Assembly (NCBI RefSeq): GCF_030580865.1 | Contig: NZ_JAUQSY010000001.1 | Location: 62,001-126,000, forward strand | Direction: 5' to 3' | Source of the DNA: Hymenobacter aranciens | GTDB taxonomy: Bacteria > Bacteroidota > Bacteroidia > Cytophagales > Hymenobacteraceae | DNA length: 64,000 nt | Shown: positions 16,302 through 25,727 of the stretch, in pieces | Numbering within the stretch: the first letter of the stretch is position 1 | Layout: the number at the start of each line of letters is the position of its first letter | Position numbers and translations under genes: made by a program | The notes under the pieces: model-generated | Databases searched by the model: none | What the model saw: only the letters and a program-made list of their open reading frames with translations | What the model was told of the DNA's origin: nothing

Positions 16302-18218
16302 ATGGGTAAGAAGCATTTTTCGGATGATAAGGCGGACCGTCGCGGCGGCCGCGATGCCGGCGGACCGGGCGGCTACGGCCGCGGCAATGAGCGCGGCGGC
16401 GAACGGGGTGGCAATGACCGGGGCGGCGAGCGCGGCGGCTACTCCTCGGCCCGCCCTGGCAATGGCCGGCCGCCCACGAACGGCGCTTTCGGGCGCCCGG
16501 CTACCAACGGGGCATTCGGGCGGCCGAGCAACGGCGGCTTTGGCGGTAAAAAGTTTGAAGGCGGCGAGAAGCGCAGCTTCGGTGGCCCACGTCCGGAAGG
16601 GCGCAGTGGTGGCTTTGGCGGCGGCAAAAGCTTTGGCAGCCGCGAGCAGGGCGCGGGCGGGCGGCCGTTTGAGCGGCCCTACGAGCGCCGCGACGACCGG
16701 CCCCGCGTTGGCAAGGAGCAGCGCAGCGGCACCGGTTACGGCCGTTTTGACCGCAGCCAGGACGACCGCGCCCCGCGCAACAACGCGCCGCGTGAGGACG
16801 CCCGCCCGGTAAGCGACTACAAGCCCCGCGAAAACTGGTCGGGCCAGCCATACCGCCGCGATGGCGAGAAGGCCGTGCCCCGCGGCAATCCCGGCGAGCG
16901 CAACCGCAAATTCGTGAAGCAGAATCCGAACGAAGAAAGCGCGCCGGCGCGCAGCTTCAGCCCCGGCTTTGGTCGGAGCGAGCCGCGCGAATCGCGGGAG
17001 GAAGGCGGCTTCCAGCGCAGCGAGGAAACCGGGCCGAACCGGCCGATTCGCTCAGCCCGGCCGTTTGAGGCCAACCCGCCGCAGCCCCGCGAGGAGCGCG
17101 GTGCGGGGGGCTATGAGCGCGACGATGAGGGCGACCGCGCCGCTTTCGGGCGGAAGTTTACGCCCGGCGCGTTTGGCAAGCAGGAGAAATTTAACCCGCG
17201 CCACCAGGGCGGCGACCGGCCCCGCAGCGGCTCGTCACGGCCCGAAGCGCCGACGCGTAGCTCGTTCTCGGCCCAGCGCGATGCGCTGAAGGCCCAGGAG
17301 CGGAGCGTGCGGCGCTCGGGCACCGGCTACGGCAGCGATGCCGGGCAGCGGGCCACAGGCCGCCTGACGCAGCAAAACAACCGCGCCGACAAGCCCCGCT
17401 ACGGCGAGGTTCCCGGCGAGGCCCCCGACTACAAAAACCTTAAGCACTACGAAGCTGACAAAAACCGCGGCAACAAGCGTCGCCGCGAGGAGGATGACGA
17501 CTTCGGTACCGACGAGCTGCGTCTGAACCGCTACATCGCCAACGCCGGCATCTGCTCGCGCCGCGAGGCCGACGCGCTGATTGCGGCCGGCGAAATCAAA
17601 GTGAACGGCGAAGTGGTAACCGAAATGGGCTACAAAGTGCAGCCCAGCGACACCGTGCAGTACGGCAAAACCAACCTCAACCGCGAGAAGCTGGTGTACG
17701 TGCTGCTGAACAAGCCCAAGGACTTCATCACCACCACCGAAGACCCCGAGGGCCGCCGCACGGTGATGGACCTCGTGGCCAGCTCGTCGAAGGAGCGCAT
17801 CTTCCCGGTGGGCCGCCTCGACCGCAACACGACGGGCCTGCTGCTCTTTACCAACGATGGGGAGGTGGCGCAGAAGCTCTCGCACCCTTCGCATAAGAAC
17901 AAGAAAATCTATCAGGTAGAGCTCAGCCAGCCGCTGACGGAGGACCACCTGCGCCAGATTTCGGAAGGCCTGGAGCTGGAAGACGGCAAGGCCGAAGTGG
18001 ACGATGTGGCCGTGGTGGCCGGCAACGCGCACTTCGTGGGCATCGAAATTCACATCGGCCGCAACCGCATCGTGCGCCGCATTTTCGAGCACCTCGGTTA
18101 CGAAGTGGTGGCGCTCGACCGCGTGCAGTATGCCGGTATCACGAAGAAGGACTTGCCCCGCGGCAAGTGGCGCTTCCTGACCGAGCAGGAGGTTATTCGC
18201 CTGAAATACTTCATGTAA
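16302..18218 (+). CDS. rRNA pseudouridine synthase (RsuA/RluB family) with a 400-residue RG-rich N-terminus
   Basis: The C-terminal 235 residues are a normal RsuA/RluB/RluE-type enzyme: S4 RNA-binding domain from about 405 (RLNRYIANAGICSRREADALI) and a catalytic domain with GRLDRNTTGLLLFTNDG near 505, where the Asp is the nucleophile, then KIYQVEL and NRIVRRIFEHLGYEV. The N-terminal 400 residues are unlike the family: rich in Gly, Arg, Asp, Pro and Ser with RGG/GGF-like runs and ERRD/RPR stretches, so probably disordered and RNA-binding. The start is the ATG at 16302 (MGKKHFSDDK). The target uridine is unknown. Confidence 0.92.
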   Translation: MGKKHFSDDKADRRGGRDAGGPGGYGRGNERGGERGGNDRGGERGGYSSARPGNGRPPTNGAFGRPATNGAFGRPSNGGFGGKKFEGGEKRSFGGPRPEGRSGGFGGGKSFGSREQGAGGRPFERPYERRDDRPRVGKEQRSGTGYGRFDRSQDDRAPRNNAPREDARPVSDYKPRENWSGQPYRRDGEKAVPRGNPGERNRKFVKQNPNEESAPARSFSPGFGRSEPRESREEGGFQRSEETGPNRPIRSARPFEANPPQPREERGAGGYERDDEGDRAAFGRKFTPGAFGKQEKFNPRHQGGDRPRSGSSRPEAPTRSSFSAQRDALKAQERSVRRSGTGYGSDAGQRATGRLTQQNNRADKPRYGEVPGEAPDYKNLKHYEADKNRGNKRRREEDDDFGTDELRLNRYIANAGICSRREADALIAAGEIKVNGEVVTEMGYKVQPSDTVQYGKTNLNREKLVYVLLNKPKDFITTTEDPEGRRTVMDLVASSSKERIFPVGRLDRNTTGLLLFTNDGEVAQKLSHPSHKNKKIYQVELSQPLTEDHLRQISEGLELEDGKAEVDDVAVVAGNAHFVGIEIHIGRNRIVRRIFEHLGYEVVALDRVQYAGITKKDLPRGKWRFLTEQEVIRLKYFM

Positions 18219-18226
18219 TCCCCCCC

Positions 18227-18390
18227 CCAGCCGCAAAGCGGCGACACGTTGGTAGCTCAGCCATCGGTTGGAAATTACCAGAGCCGCAAAGCGGCGGCAC
18301 TTCTGCTTGGTGAAATGTGCCGCCGCTTTGCGGCTCTGACCCGGTAAACAGCTGATTTAGCTACCAACGTGCCGCCGCTTTGCGGCTGGG
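18227..18390. repeat. Nested double palindrome between the pseudouridine synthase and coaX
   Basis: The outer arms (about 18227-18254 and 18361-18390; CCAGCCGCAAAGCGGCG... / ...GCTTTGCGGCTGG) enclose inner arms (18280-18300 and 18318-18338; AGAGCCGCAAAGCGGCGGCAC and its complement). The inner and outer arms share the GCCGCAAAGCGGC core, so four copies of one small palindrome are arranged symmetrically. It fills the intergenic gap and ends 17 bp before the coaX ATG. Confidence 0.8.
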
Positions 18391-18407
18391 TGCTTGCATT
18401 CTGCCTG

Positions 18408-19148
18408 ATGCGTTCACTGGTTCTCGATATTGGTAACACGGCCGTGAAGGCGGGCTGCTTCGCCGATGGCCTGATACGCGAAACGGCCACTGGACTGGAG
18501 GCCGGGCAGGTGCGAGAACTTGTACAGCGCTGGCAGCCGCAGCGGCTCATCGTGGCGTCGGTGGCGGGTGAAGCGGCTTTGTCGGTAGCCGAGTTGCGGG
18601 AGCTGCTACCGGGTCGGGTGCTGGAATTCGTGCCGGGCACAACCAATATTCCCCTAAAAAACGTTTACGCCACGCCACACACACTGGGCGCCGACCGACT
18701 GGCGGCGGCCGTGGGCGCGGCCAGCTTGCGGCCGGGGCAGGACACGCTGATTATTGACGCCGGCACGGCGCTGAAAATCGACCTCGTGACGACCGACGGC
18801 ACCTACCACGGCGGCAGCATTGCGCCGGGGCTGCGCATGCGGCTGCGGGCCCTGCACGAATTCACCGGGCGGCTGCCGCTGCTGGAGCTGCCGACGGGCG
18901 ATGCAACGGTTTCCCTTACTGGCGACTCCACTAGGGGCGCCATGCTGAGTGGCGTGGTGAACGGCACGGTGGCCGAAATCGACGGCTTCGTGGCGCAGTA
19001 CCGGCGGCGCTGGCCGGCGCTGGGCGTGGTGCTGACGGGCGGCGATGCCACCTTTCTGGCAGCGCGGCTGGTAGCGCGTATCTTTGTAGTGCCCGAGCTA
19101 GTGCTGCTGGGGCTAAATCGGATTTTAACCTATAATGTTGACGAATAA
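18408..19148 (+). CDS. coaX: Type III pantothenate kinase
   Basis: It performs the first step of coenzyme A synthesis, phosphorylating pantothenate. ASKHA-fold motifs: LVLDIGNTAVKAG (residues 4-16), TPHTLGADRLAAAVGA (about 87-102), IIDAGTALKIDLV (about 113-125) and GGSIAPGL (about 133-140), then TGDSTRGAMLSGVVNG. The 246-residue length is typical of CoaX. I use the ATG at 18408, which places DIGNT at the N-terminus. Its end overlaps the next gene by 14 bp, indicating translational coupling in a coaX-OMP-lptC operon. Confidence 0.94.
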   Translation: MRSLVLDIGNTAVKAGCFADGLIRETATGLEAGQVRELVQRWQPQRLIVASVAGEAALSVAELRELLPGRVLEFVPGTTNIPLKNVYATPHTLGADRLAAAVGAASLRPGQDTLIIDAGTALKIDLVTTDGTYHGGSIAPGLRMRLRALHEFTGRLPLLELPTGDATVSLTGDSTRGAMLSGVVNGTVAEIDGFVAQYRRRWPALGVVLTGGDATFLAARLVARIFVVPELVLLGLNRILTYNVDE

Positions 19149-20448
19149 GGACGTGAAAGGCGCGGTGCTGGCTGGTTTATCAATCTTGCTGGCGGGCGGT
19201 GCGCAGGCCCAGGGGCTGGGCAATTCGCCCTACTCCCGCCTGGGTTTGGGCGAGTTCAGCGGCAACGTGGGCGGCGTGCGGCAGATGGGTATGGGCGGCG
19301 TAGGCCTGGCGGCACCCAATGCGGTGAACGTGAACGAGCTGAACCCCGCGCTGCTGTACTACACCGGCCGCACCACCTTCGAGGCGGGCTACACCGGGCA
19401 GTACAAAACTATCTCCAACGCCACGTCGTCGAACCGGAGCGGCAGCGGCAACCTGGGCTACTTAGCCTTAGCCGTGCCGCTGAGCAGCAAATGGGCGGCC
19501 GCCGTTGGCCTCAAACCCCTGAGCACGGTCGATTACGAGTCGAACGTCGAGCAGTTGGTGGACGGCGCGCCCGACGGGACCAAGTCGCAAAAGCAGTACC
19601 TCGGCACAGGCTCGCTTTCCGAAGCCTACCTGGCGCAGGGCTACCACATCACGAAGTTCCTGAGCCTGGGCTTCACGGCTTCCTACGTGTTTGGAACGGT
19701 GGACGAAACTACCGGCACTACCGTGAAGCCCGCCGGCGGCTTGGCCAGCAACAAGATTGTGGAGCGCGACCACACCAAGTATTCCGACTTTGCTTTCCGG
19801 GCCGCCGCACACTACCGCCAGAAGCTCAATAGCAAGCTCAACCTGAACGTGGCGGGCGTGTACAGCTTCGCATCCGATTTGAGCGGCCTGCGCACCAGCA
19901 ACCAGGAGCGACAGGACGCTAACGGCGCCATCCTGAGTAGCACCGGCATTGTGGACGCCAAGGGGGTCAGCAAGCTACCGACGATGGTACAGGGCGGCTT
20001 GAGCCTCGACAACGGCAAAAACTGGAGCATCAGCGCCGACGTGGCGCAGCAGCAGTGGTCGAAGTTCTCGAACTTCGGCGTGGTTGGTACCCCGCTCAAC
20101 GACACCTGGCGCGTGGGCCTGGGCGGCGAACTGACGCCCGACCCGGGCTCGGTGGAGCACTACTTCCAGCGCGTGAGCTACCGCGTGGGCGTGAGTGCGC
20201 AGCAGCTGCCCTACCGCCCCGGCAACCAGGTGCTGTACGACCGCGCCGTGAGCTGGGGCTTTGCCTTCCCGCTGCCTACGGCTACGCCCATGGATGCCAC
20301 CACGCTGTCGCTGGCCTTCACCTACGGCGTGCGCGGCAACCAGGACGTGCTGGGCAACGGCAACAGCAACGTGCGCGAGAACTACATCAAAGGGCAGTTT
20401 GGCGTGACGCTGAACAACCGCTGGTTTGTGAAGCGCCGCCTCCAATAG
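19135..20448 (+). CDS. Outer-membrane beta-barrel protein, FadL/OmpP1-like
   Basis: 437 residues with a signal peptide (cleavage near AQAQ, about residue 25). The mature start GLGNSPYSRLGLGEFSGNVGGVRQMGMGGVGLAAPNA and the N..NPALL motif are typical of Bacteroidota outer-membrane transport proteins related to the FadL/PorV group. Alternating hydrophobic strands fill the rest. It is coupled to coaX by a 14-bp overlap and precedes lptC by 18 bp. The substrate is unknown; position next to lptC suggests an envelope role. Confidence 0.8.
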   Translation: MLTNKDVKGAVLAGLSILLAGGAQAQGLGNSPYSRLGLGEFSGNVGGVRQMGMGGVGLAAPNAVNVNELNPALLYYTGRTTFEAGYTGQYKTISNATSSNRSGSGNLGYLALAVPLSSKWAAAVGLKPLSTVDYESNVEQLVDGAPDGTKSQKQYLGTGSLSEAYLAQGYHITKFLSLGFTASYVFGTVDETTGTTVKPAGGLASNKIVERDHTKYSDFAFRAAAHYRQKLNSKLNLNVAGVYSFASDLSGLRTSNQERQDANGAILSSTGIVDAKGVSKLPTMVQGGLSLDNGKNWSISADVAQQQWSKFSNFGVVGTPLNDTWRVGLGGELTPDPGSVEHYFQRVSYRVGVSAQQLPYRPGNQVLYDRAVSWGFAFPLPTATPMDATTLSLAFTYGVRGNQDVLGNGNSNVRENYIKGQFGVTLNNRWFVKRRLQ

Positions 20449-20466
20449 TCGCCGGTTTTGCAGAAA

Positions 20467-21033
20467 ATGCAGATTTCACAGATGCTGGGAGGGGTGGGGC
20501 AGTGGTGGCCGCTGCTGGCCGGGCTGGCGCTGCTGGGCTGCGACGACAAGAAGGCCACCGGCCCGCTGCAAACCTACACCGGCCCGCTGATGGAGACCAC
20601 CAACGTGCGTACGCTCTTCAGCGACTCGGCTAAGCTGAAGCTGAAGCTGACGGCCCCGCTGGAGCAGCAGTTCGAAAACGGCGACGTGATTTATCCGAAG
20701 GGCATGGTGGTGACCTTTTACCAGGGCGACGGCAAGACCGTGGTGAACACCCTCACCGCCAAATATGGCAAGGTGGACAAGCTGAAAAGCCTCTACATCA
20801 TGCGAGGCGATGTGCGGGTGGTGAACGTGCCCCAGCAGCAGCGCATGAACACCGAGGAGCTGTTCTTCGACAAGGCCAAGCAGCAGATATACACCGACTC
20901 GGCGATGAAGGTGCACGTGGAAACGCCCACCGAGCGCCTGGAAGGCTACGGCCTGACCGCCAACCAGGATTTTTCGCGCTACCGCATCACGCGGCCCACC
21001 GGCTTTTTCGATAAGGTGAGCGCCGGGCAATAA
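20467..21033 (+). CDS. lptC: LPS export protein LptC, predicted lipoprotein
   Basis: LptC links the inner-membrane LptBFG ATPase to periplasmic LptA in lipopolysaccharide transport. The sequence has a lipobox (LALLGC, Cys about residue 23), then the LptC-type beta-jellyroll: TTNVRTLFSDSAKLKLKLTAP, PKGMVVTFY.GDGKTVVNTLTAKYG, NTEELFFDKAKQQIYTD and LEGYGLTANQDFSRYRITRPTG. The last stretch is diagnostic. Most proteobacterial LptC proteins use a TM helix rather than a lipid anchor; a lipoprotein form is usual in Bacteroidota. I choose the ATG at 20467; a TTG lies 9 bp before it. Confidence 0.9.
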   Translation: MQISQMLGGVGQWWPLLAGLALLGCDDKKATGPLQTYTGPLMETTNVRTLFSDSAKLKLKLTAPLEQQFENGDVIYPKGMVVTFYQGDGKTVVNTLTAKYGKVDKLKSLYIMRGDVRVVNVPQQQRMNTEELFFDKAKQQIYTDSAMKVHVETPTERLEGYGLTANQDFSRYRITRPTGFFDKVSAGQ

Positions 21034-21050
21034 GCTGCCCTTCCAGAACT

Positions 21051-21317
21051 ATGAAATTCGACAAACATCTTTTGCGCACGGTGCTGTTTTCGCTGGGCAT
21101 TGTGGCGCTGGTGATTGGTATCTACCAAACCATCTTCTACAACGACCTGCAGCGCAACTACTGGCTGTTTATGGTGGCCATGACCTGCTGGATGCCTTTG
21201 CTATACTGGCGGCAGCAGGAGGCGCTGGCGGCCAAAGTAGCCGCGCAGGAAGCCAAGCTGGCGAAGAATAAACCCCGGCCCGCCGGGGGCTCCCAAAAAC
21301 CTAAAAAACGACGCTAA
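21051..21317 (+). CDS. Small two-helix membrane protein
   Basis: 88 residues. Two hydrophobic segments (about 9-26, VLFSLGIVALVIGIYQTIF, and about 36-50, WLFMVAMTCWMPLLYW) are followed by a charged coiled-coil-like tail ending in a Lys/Arg-rich PKKRR. It starts 17 bp after lptC and belongs to the same operon. I do not recognise a named family; similar small proteins occur at this position in other Bacteroidota. Confidence 0.75.
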   Translation: MKFDKHLLRTVLFSLGIVALVIGIYQTIFYNDLQRNYWLFMVAMTCWMPLLYWRQQEALAAKVAAQEAKLAKNKPRPAGGSQKPKKRR

Positions 21318-21407
21318 CTAAACTCCCACCCACCGCGCAAGGACCCGAATTGTTTGCCCGAAAGGCAGATTTTTTGGGGCCCGACCAGATATAGCAGGGG
21401 GCAAAAC

Positions 21408-21438
21408 TTTGATTGCCCGCTAAATTATGGTTATTTTG
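21408..21438 (+). promoter_or_regulatory. Promoter of the PpiD/SurA-like gene
   Basis: TTTG at 21408-21411, a 19-bp spacer and TTATTTTG at 21431-21438 (one mismatch to TAnnTTTG) give a good Bacteroidota promoter about 40 bp before the ATG. Confidence 0.55.
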
Positions 21439-21480
21439 CGCCTCTTTTGACCATACTGAATAGGTTCCTTTCGTACGTAA

Positions 21481-23613
21481 ATGGCTTTAATTAACACGAT
21501 TCGAGAAAAATCTGGCTGGGCGGTAGGCACCGTGGCCATTGGCATGCTGCTCTTTATTGTGGGCGGCGACCTGCTGGGCGGCAAGAACAATTTGTTCCGC
21601 GGCGACGACCAGGTCGTGGGCGAAGTGGCCGGCGAGAAAATCGACTACAACACCTACAACGCTGCCCTCGAGCAGGCCAAGCAGGCCTTCGTGGCCCAGC
21701 AGGGCCGCCAGCCCGACGACCAGACCATGGGCTACCTGCGCGACCAGGCCTGGAACCAGACCATGTACCGCATCGCCTTCCAGAAGGAGTGGGACAAGCT
21801 GGGGCTGACCGTGAGCGACGACGAGCTCGTGGACATGGTGCAGGGCGACAACATCAACGCCGGCCTCAAGCAGGCTTTCACCGACAAGGCCACCGGTCAG
21901 TTCGACAAAGCCAAGCTGATTGACTACCTCAAGAACCTCGACAAGATGCCCCCGGAGCAGCAGGCTGCCTGGCGCAACTTCGAGGCCCAGCTGCCGGCCG
22001 AGCGCCTCGGCAACAAATACAATGCCCTGCTGAAAAACTCGGTGTACGTGACCACCGCCGAGCTGAAGCGCTACAACGAAAACCAGAATACCAAGCTGAA
22101 CCTGCGCTACCTGTTCGTGCCCTACAGCACGATTTCGGACTCGACGGTGAAGCCCAGCGATGCCGAGCTGCAAGCCTACCTCGACGCCCACAAGGGCAAG
22201 TACAAGGTGGAGGACGGCCGCACCATCGAGTACATCACCATCCCGGTGATTGCCTCGAAGGAAGACAGCGCCGCCGTGAAGGCCACGATGGCGACGCTGA
22301 GCGAGCAGTTTGCTTCGGCTCCGGTCGATTCGCTGTTCGTGAAGCTCAACTCGGACCAGCCCTACAACAAAACCTTCCGCGGGCCCGACGCCCTGCCCGA
22401 GGAGCTGCGCAAGCAGCTGCCCCTGACCGCGGGCCAGGTGTACGGCCCATTTGCCGAAAACGGCACCTACTCGCTGTATAAAGTAACCGGTACGCAGGCC
22501 GGGACGGCCGCCTCGGCCCGCGCCAGCCACATCCTCATCAAAGCTGACGGCACTACGCCGGAAGCTGACGCCGCCGCCAAGGCCAAAGCGCAGGACTTGC
22601 TGAATAAAATCAAAGGTGGGGCCGACTTCGCGGCCATGGCCCGGCAGTTTGGCACCGACGGCACCAAGGACCAGGGCGGCGACCTCGGCTGGTTTGGCCA
22701 GGGCCGCATGGTGCCCGAGTTCGAGAAGGCCATTTTCGGCGCTTCCTCGCTGGGCCTGCTGCCCACGCTGGTGAAGACGCAGTTCGGCTACCACATCATC
22801 AAAATCACCGCGCTGCCGACCAAGCAGCAGTACCAGGTGGCTGAGGTGAAGAAGACCATCACCCCGAGCGACGAAACCCGCGAGGTGGCCTACGCCAAGG
22901 CCCAGCAGCTGAAAGGCGAAGCCAACGACCTCGCCAGCTTCCGCGCCCTCGTAACCAAAGACAAAACCCTGCAGAAGCAGGAAGCCGCGAACCTCGACCG
23001 CGCCGCGCGGGCCGTGAACAACCTGCAGAACGCCCGCTCCATCGTGCGCTGGGCCTACGGCGCGGGCTTCAACCAGACCGGGGCCGATGCCAAGGTGGGC
23101 GACGTGTCGCCGGTGTTTGATGACCTCGGCGACCAGTACGTGATTGCGGCCCTGACGGGCGAGCGCAGCAAGGGCACCGCCACCGTGGAGGGCCTGCGCC
23201 AGGAGCTCAGCACCCAGGTGCGCAATGAAATGAAGGCCAAGCAAATCATCGCCAAGCTGCCCAAGACCGGCACGCTCGACGAGATGGCCGCCAAATACGG
23301 CAACACCGCCCTCGTGAACACCGCCGACGGCGTGGTGCTCGGCCAGGGCAGCATCCCGAACGTGGGCTTCGAGCCGCTGGCGGTGGGCAAGGCCTTCGCG
23401 CTGAAGGTGGGCCAGAAGTCGGCCCCGATTGAGGGCGAGCAGGGCGTGCTGGTGGTGGAGCCCACGGCGCTGGTGCCCAGCACGACGCCTTTCGACGCCA
23501 AGGCTTTGCGCGCCCAGCTCACGCAGCAGCGCAGCGGCCAGCAGGATGGCAAGATTTACGAGGCCATCAAGGCGCACGCCAACGTGAAAGACAACCGCTC
23601 GAAGTTCTTCTAA
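21481..23613 (+). CDS. Membrane-anchored peptidylprolyl isomerase (PpiD/SurA-like)
   Basis: A 710-residue periplasmic folding factor tethered by one N-terminal helix (about 12-32, WAVGTVAIGMLLFIVGGDLL). A SurA_N-like chaperone region follows (VVGEVAGEKIDYNTYNAALEQ). A parvulin PPIase domain at about 340-440 carries ARASHILIK, GADFAAMARQFGTDGTKDQGGDLGWF and MVPEFEKAIF, and ends with FGYHIIKIT. The C-terminus resembles a second, degenerate rotamase-type region. It has its own promoter and a terminator after it. It probably assists outer-membrane protein folding, in line with the OMP and lptC genes just upstream. Confidence 0.9.
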   Translation: MALINTIREKSGWAVGTVAIGMLLFIVGGDLLGGKNNLFRGDDQVVGEVAGEKIDYNTYNAALEQAKQAFVAQQGRQPDDQTMGYLRDQAWNQTMYRIAFQKEWDKLGLTVSDDELVDMVQGDNINAGLKQAFTDKATGQFDKAKLIDYLKNLDKMPPEQQAAWRNFEAQLPAERLGNKYNALLKNSVYVTTAELKRYNENQNTKLNLRYLFVPYSTISDSTVKPSDAELQAYLDAHKGKYKVEDGRTIEYITIPVIASKEDSAAVKATMATLSEQFASAPVDSLFVKLNSDQPYNKTFRGPDALPEELRKQLPLTAGQVYGPFAENGTYSLYKVTGTQAGTAASARASHILIKADGTTPEADAAAKAKAQDLLNKIKGGADFAAMARQFGTDGTKDQGGDLGWFGQGRMVPEFEKAIFGASSLGLLPTLVKTQFGYHIIKITALPTKQQYQVAEVKKTITPSDETREVAYAKAQQLKGEANDLASFRALVTKDKTLQKQEAANLDRAARAVNNLQNARSIVRWAYGAGFNQTGADAKVGDVSPVFDDLGDQYVIAALTGERSKGTATVEGLRQELSTQVRNEMKAKQIIAKLPKTGTLDEMAAKYGNTALVNTADGVVLGQGSIPNVGFEPLAVGKAFALKVGQKSAPIEGEQGVLVVEPTALVPSTTPFDAKALRAQLTQQRSGQQDGKIYEAIKAHANVKDNRSKFF

Positions 23614-23633
23614 GCTGCCTCGACTGGAAATTG

Positions 23634-23668
23634 AAAAGGGCCGTACCTTCGGGGGCGGCCCTTTTTGT
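23634..23668 (+). terminator. Rho-independent terminator after the isomerase gene
   Basis: AAAAGGGCCG and CGGCCCTTTTT form the stem around an 11-nt loop with a T-run, 21 bp past the stop codon. Confidence 0.85.
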
Positions 23669-23754
23669 TTGTCGGGCTGGCCCTGGGGCCGGATGACGAT
23701 GAACGAACTACCGCAACGCCGACGTTTACCCGCTGGCCCATTGCCCTGATTCCT

Positions 23755-25575
23755 ATGCGTTATTTATTCCTTGCCGCGGCTCTTTCGCTGACTACTCCGC
23801 TGCTGGCCCAGCCCGGCCAGGGCCCGGTGCCCGCCGAAGGCACCACGCTGGCCCGCGACTACGCCCGGCGCGGCGAGCACGAAAAGGCGGTGTTTCTGTT
23901 TGCGCGGCTGAAAAGCGCGGAGCAGGTGAGCCCCGCCATCTTCCCGGAGTACCTGGCCTCCCTGCAAGCCTTGAAGCGCTACAAGGAGGCCGAAAAGCTG
24001 GCTAAGCGCGCCGTGAAGCAGCACCCCGAGGAGGGCGGCTTCGGAGTGCTGCTGGGCGGGGTGTATCAGGCGGCCGGCGATGCCCCGGCGGCCGAGAAGC
24101 AGTGGACCAAAGTAATCACGCAGCTGACCCCGGCCCAGGTGGCGCCGGTGGCCACGGAGTTTGGGCGGCGCGAGCTGCCGGCCTGGGTTGAGAAAACGTA
24201 TTTGCGGGGCCGCGAGCTGGCGAAGAACGAGACGGAATACGCCCCGCAGCTCATTCAGCACTATACCCAGACGGGCGAGCAGCCCAAGCTGCTGGCCGAA
24301 ACCCTGCGCCTGGTGCAGCGCGACGAGCAGCAGCTGCCCTTCGTGCGCAACATGCTGCAGAACGCCCTCAAGGAGGAAAAAGACTTTGATGCGCTGGAAA
24401 AGCTCCTGCTCACGGCCACCCAGGAGCACCCCGAGCAGGCCAGCTACTCGGAGCTGCTGCTGTGGCTGCAGGTGCAGCGGCGCGACTTCGCGGGCGCCCT
24501 CATCCAGGCGCGGGCGTTGGATAGGCGCGGCAAGACCCAGGGGGCGCGGGTGATGGATTTGGCCAGCATTGCGCAGCAGAACAAGGACTATGAAAGCGCC
24601 ATCGAGGGCTTCGGCTACGTGGTGCGGGAGTACAAGACCGGGCCGTATGGCAACGCGGCGCGGCAGCGGCTGCTGCAGGCCCGCGAGGCCCAGGTGCGCG
24701 AAACCTACCCGGTGGATATGGCCAAAGTGCGGGCCCTGGCCACCGAATACGAGGCCCTGCTGACGGAGCTGGGCCGCACGCCCGACACCGCCCCGCTGAT
24801 GCGCAACCTGGCCAACCTCTACGCTTTTCAGCTGGACGAGCGGCCCCGGGCCATGACCATGCTGGAAGAGGTGACGGCCATGCCCCGCGCCAGCGACGAG
24901 GTGGTGGACCAGGCCAAAATCACCCTCGGCGACTTGTACCTGCTCAAGGCCGAGCCCTGGGAGGCCACGCTGCTGTATTCGCAGGTCGAGAAATCGCACA
25001 AGGAGACGCCGCTGGGCTACGAGGCCAAGCTGCGCAACGCCCGGCTGAGCTACTTCGCGGGGGACTTTAAGCTGGCGCAGAGCCACCTCGACATTCTGAA
25101 AGAGGCCACGACCCGCGAAATCAGCAACGATGCCATGCAGCTTTCGCTGCTCATTCAGAACAACACCGTGGAGGACACCCTGGGGCTGGGGCTGAAGGCC
25201 TACGCGGCGGTGGAGGAGCTGGTGTTTCAGAACAAGCTGGCGGCGGCCATCACGGGGCTTGATGCGCTGCTGCTGAAGTACCCCGGCCACAGCATCAGCT
25301 ACGATACCTACTACCTGAAGGCGCAATTGCAGCGCCGGACGGGCGACTTCGCGGGGGCGCTGACGACGCTGGAGCGCATCACGCTGAACCCCAAAGTGGA
25401 CGTGCTGAGCGACGACGCCCTGTTTCTGACGGCCCGCATTCAGGAGGAGGACTTGAAGGACAAGGCCAAGGCCCAGGAGCTGTATCAGCAGGTGATTACG
25501 AAGTACCCGGGCAGTATTTATGGGGCGGAGGCGCGCAAGCGGTTTCGGAAGCTGCGAGGCGACGGGGTGCAGTAG
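23755..25575 (+). CDS. Periplasmic TPR protein
   Basis: 606 residues from the ATG at 23755, which starts a clean signal peptide (MRYLFLAAALSLTTPLLAQ, cleavage about residue 19). The body is a series of helical repeats of TPR type, such as YKEAEKLAKRAVKQHPEEGGF, YESAIEGFGYVVREYKTGPYG, KAKAQELYQQVITKYPGSIYGAEARKRFRKL. The last repeats resemble BamD/YbgF-type tails. It likely acts as a protein-interaction scaffold in the periplasm. Longer starts (23665) pass through the terminator-flanked leader and lack a signal peptide. It may have its own promoter, since the upstream gene ends in a terminator. Confidence 0.85.
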   Translation: MRYLFLAAALSLTTPLLAQPGQGPVPAEGTTLARDYARRGEHEKAVFLFARLKSAEQVSPAIFPEYLASLQALKRYKEAEKLAKRAVKQHPEEGGFGVLLGGVYQAAGDAPAAEKQWTKVITQLTPAQVAPVATEFGRRELPAWVEKTYLRGRELAKNETEYAPQLIQHYTQTGEQPKLLAETLRLVQRDEQQLPFVRNMLQNALKEEKDFDALEKLLLTATQEHPEQASYSELLLWLQVQRRDFAGALIQARALDRRGKTQGARVMDLASIAQQNKDYESAIEGFGYVVREYKTGPYGNAARQRLLQAREAQVRETYPVDMAKVRALATEYEALLTELGRTPDTAPLMRNLANLYAFQLDERPRAMTMLEEVTAMPRASDEVVDQAKITLGDLYLLKAEPWEATLLYSQVEKSHKETPLGYEAKLRNARLSYFAGDFKLAQSHLDILKEATTREISNDAMQLSLLIQNNTVEDTLGLGLKAYAAVEELVFQNKLAAAITGLDALLLKYPGHSISYDTYYLKAQLQRRTGDFAGALTTLERITLNPKVDVLSDDALFLTARIQEEDLKDKAKAQELYQQVITKYPGSIYGAEARKRFRKLRGDGVQ

Positions 25576-25594
25576 GGGAGGGAGGTCTGGCGTT

Positions 25595-25707
25595 CAACCC
25601 CACCCCCTGACCCCCTCCCCTTCGGGAGAGGGGGCACCGGTCATGCACCTTTCGTATGTCGTCAGGCTCCCCCTCTCCGCCGGAGAGGGGGCCGGGGATG
25701 AGGTTGG
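25595..25707. repeat. Intergenic copy of the GAGAGGGGG palindromic repeat
   Basis: Arms CCCCTCCCCTTCGGGAGAGG and CTCCCCCTCTCCGCCGGAGA with outer ACCCC/GGGGATGAGGTT ends, around an approximately 35-nt loop that contains GGTCATGCAC. It has the same architecture as the copy encoded within the ABC-fusion gene at 2588-2692. Confidence 0.75.
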
Positions 25708-25727
25708 CCGGGCGGGCAGCGACCAGG

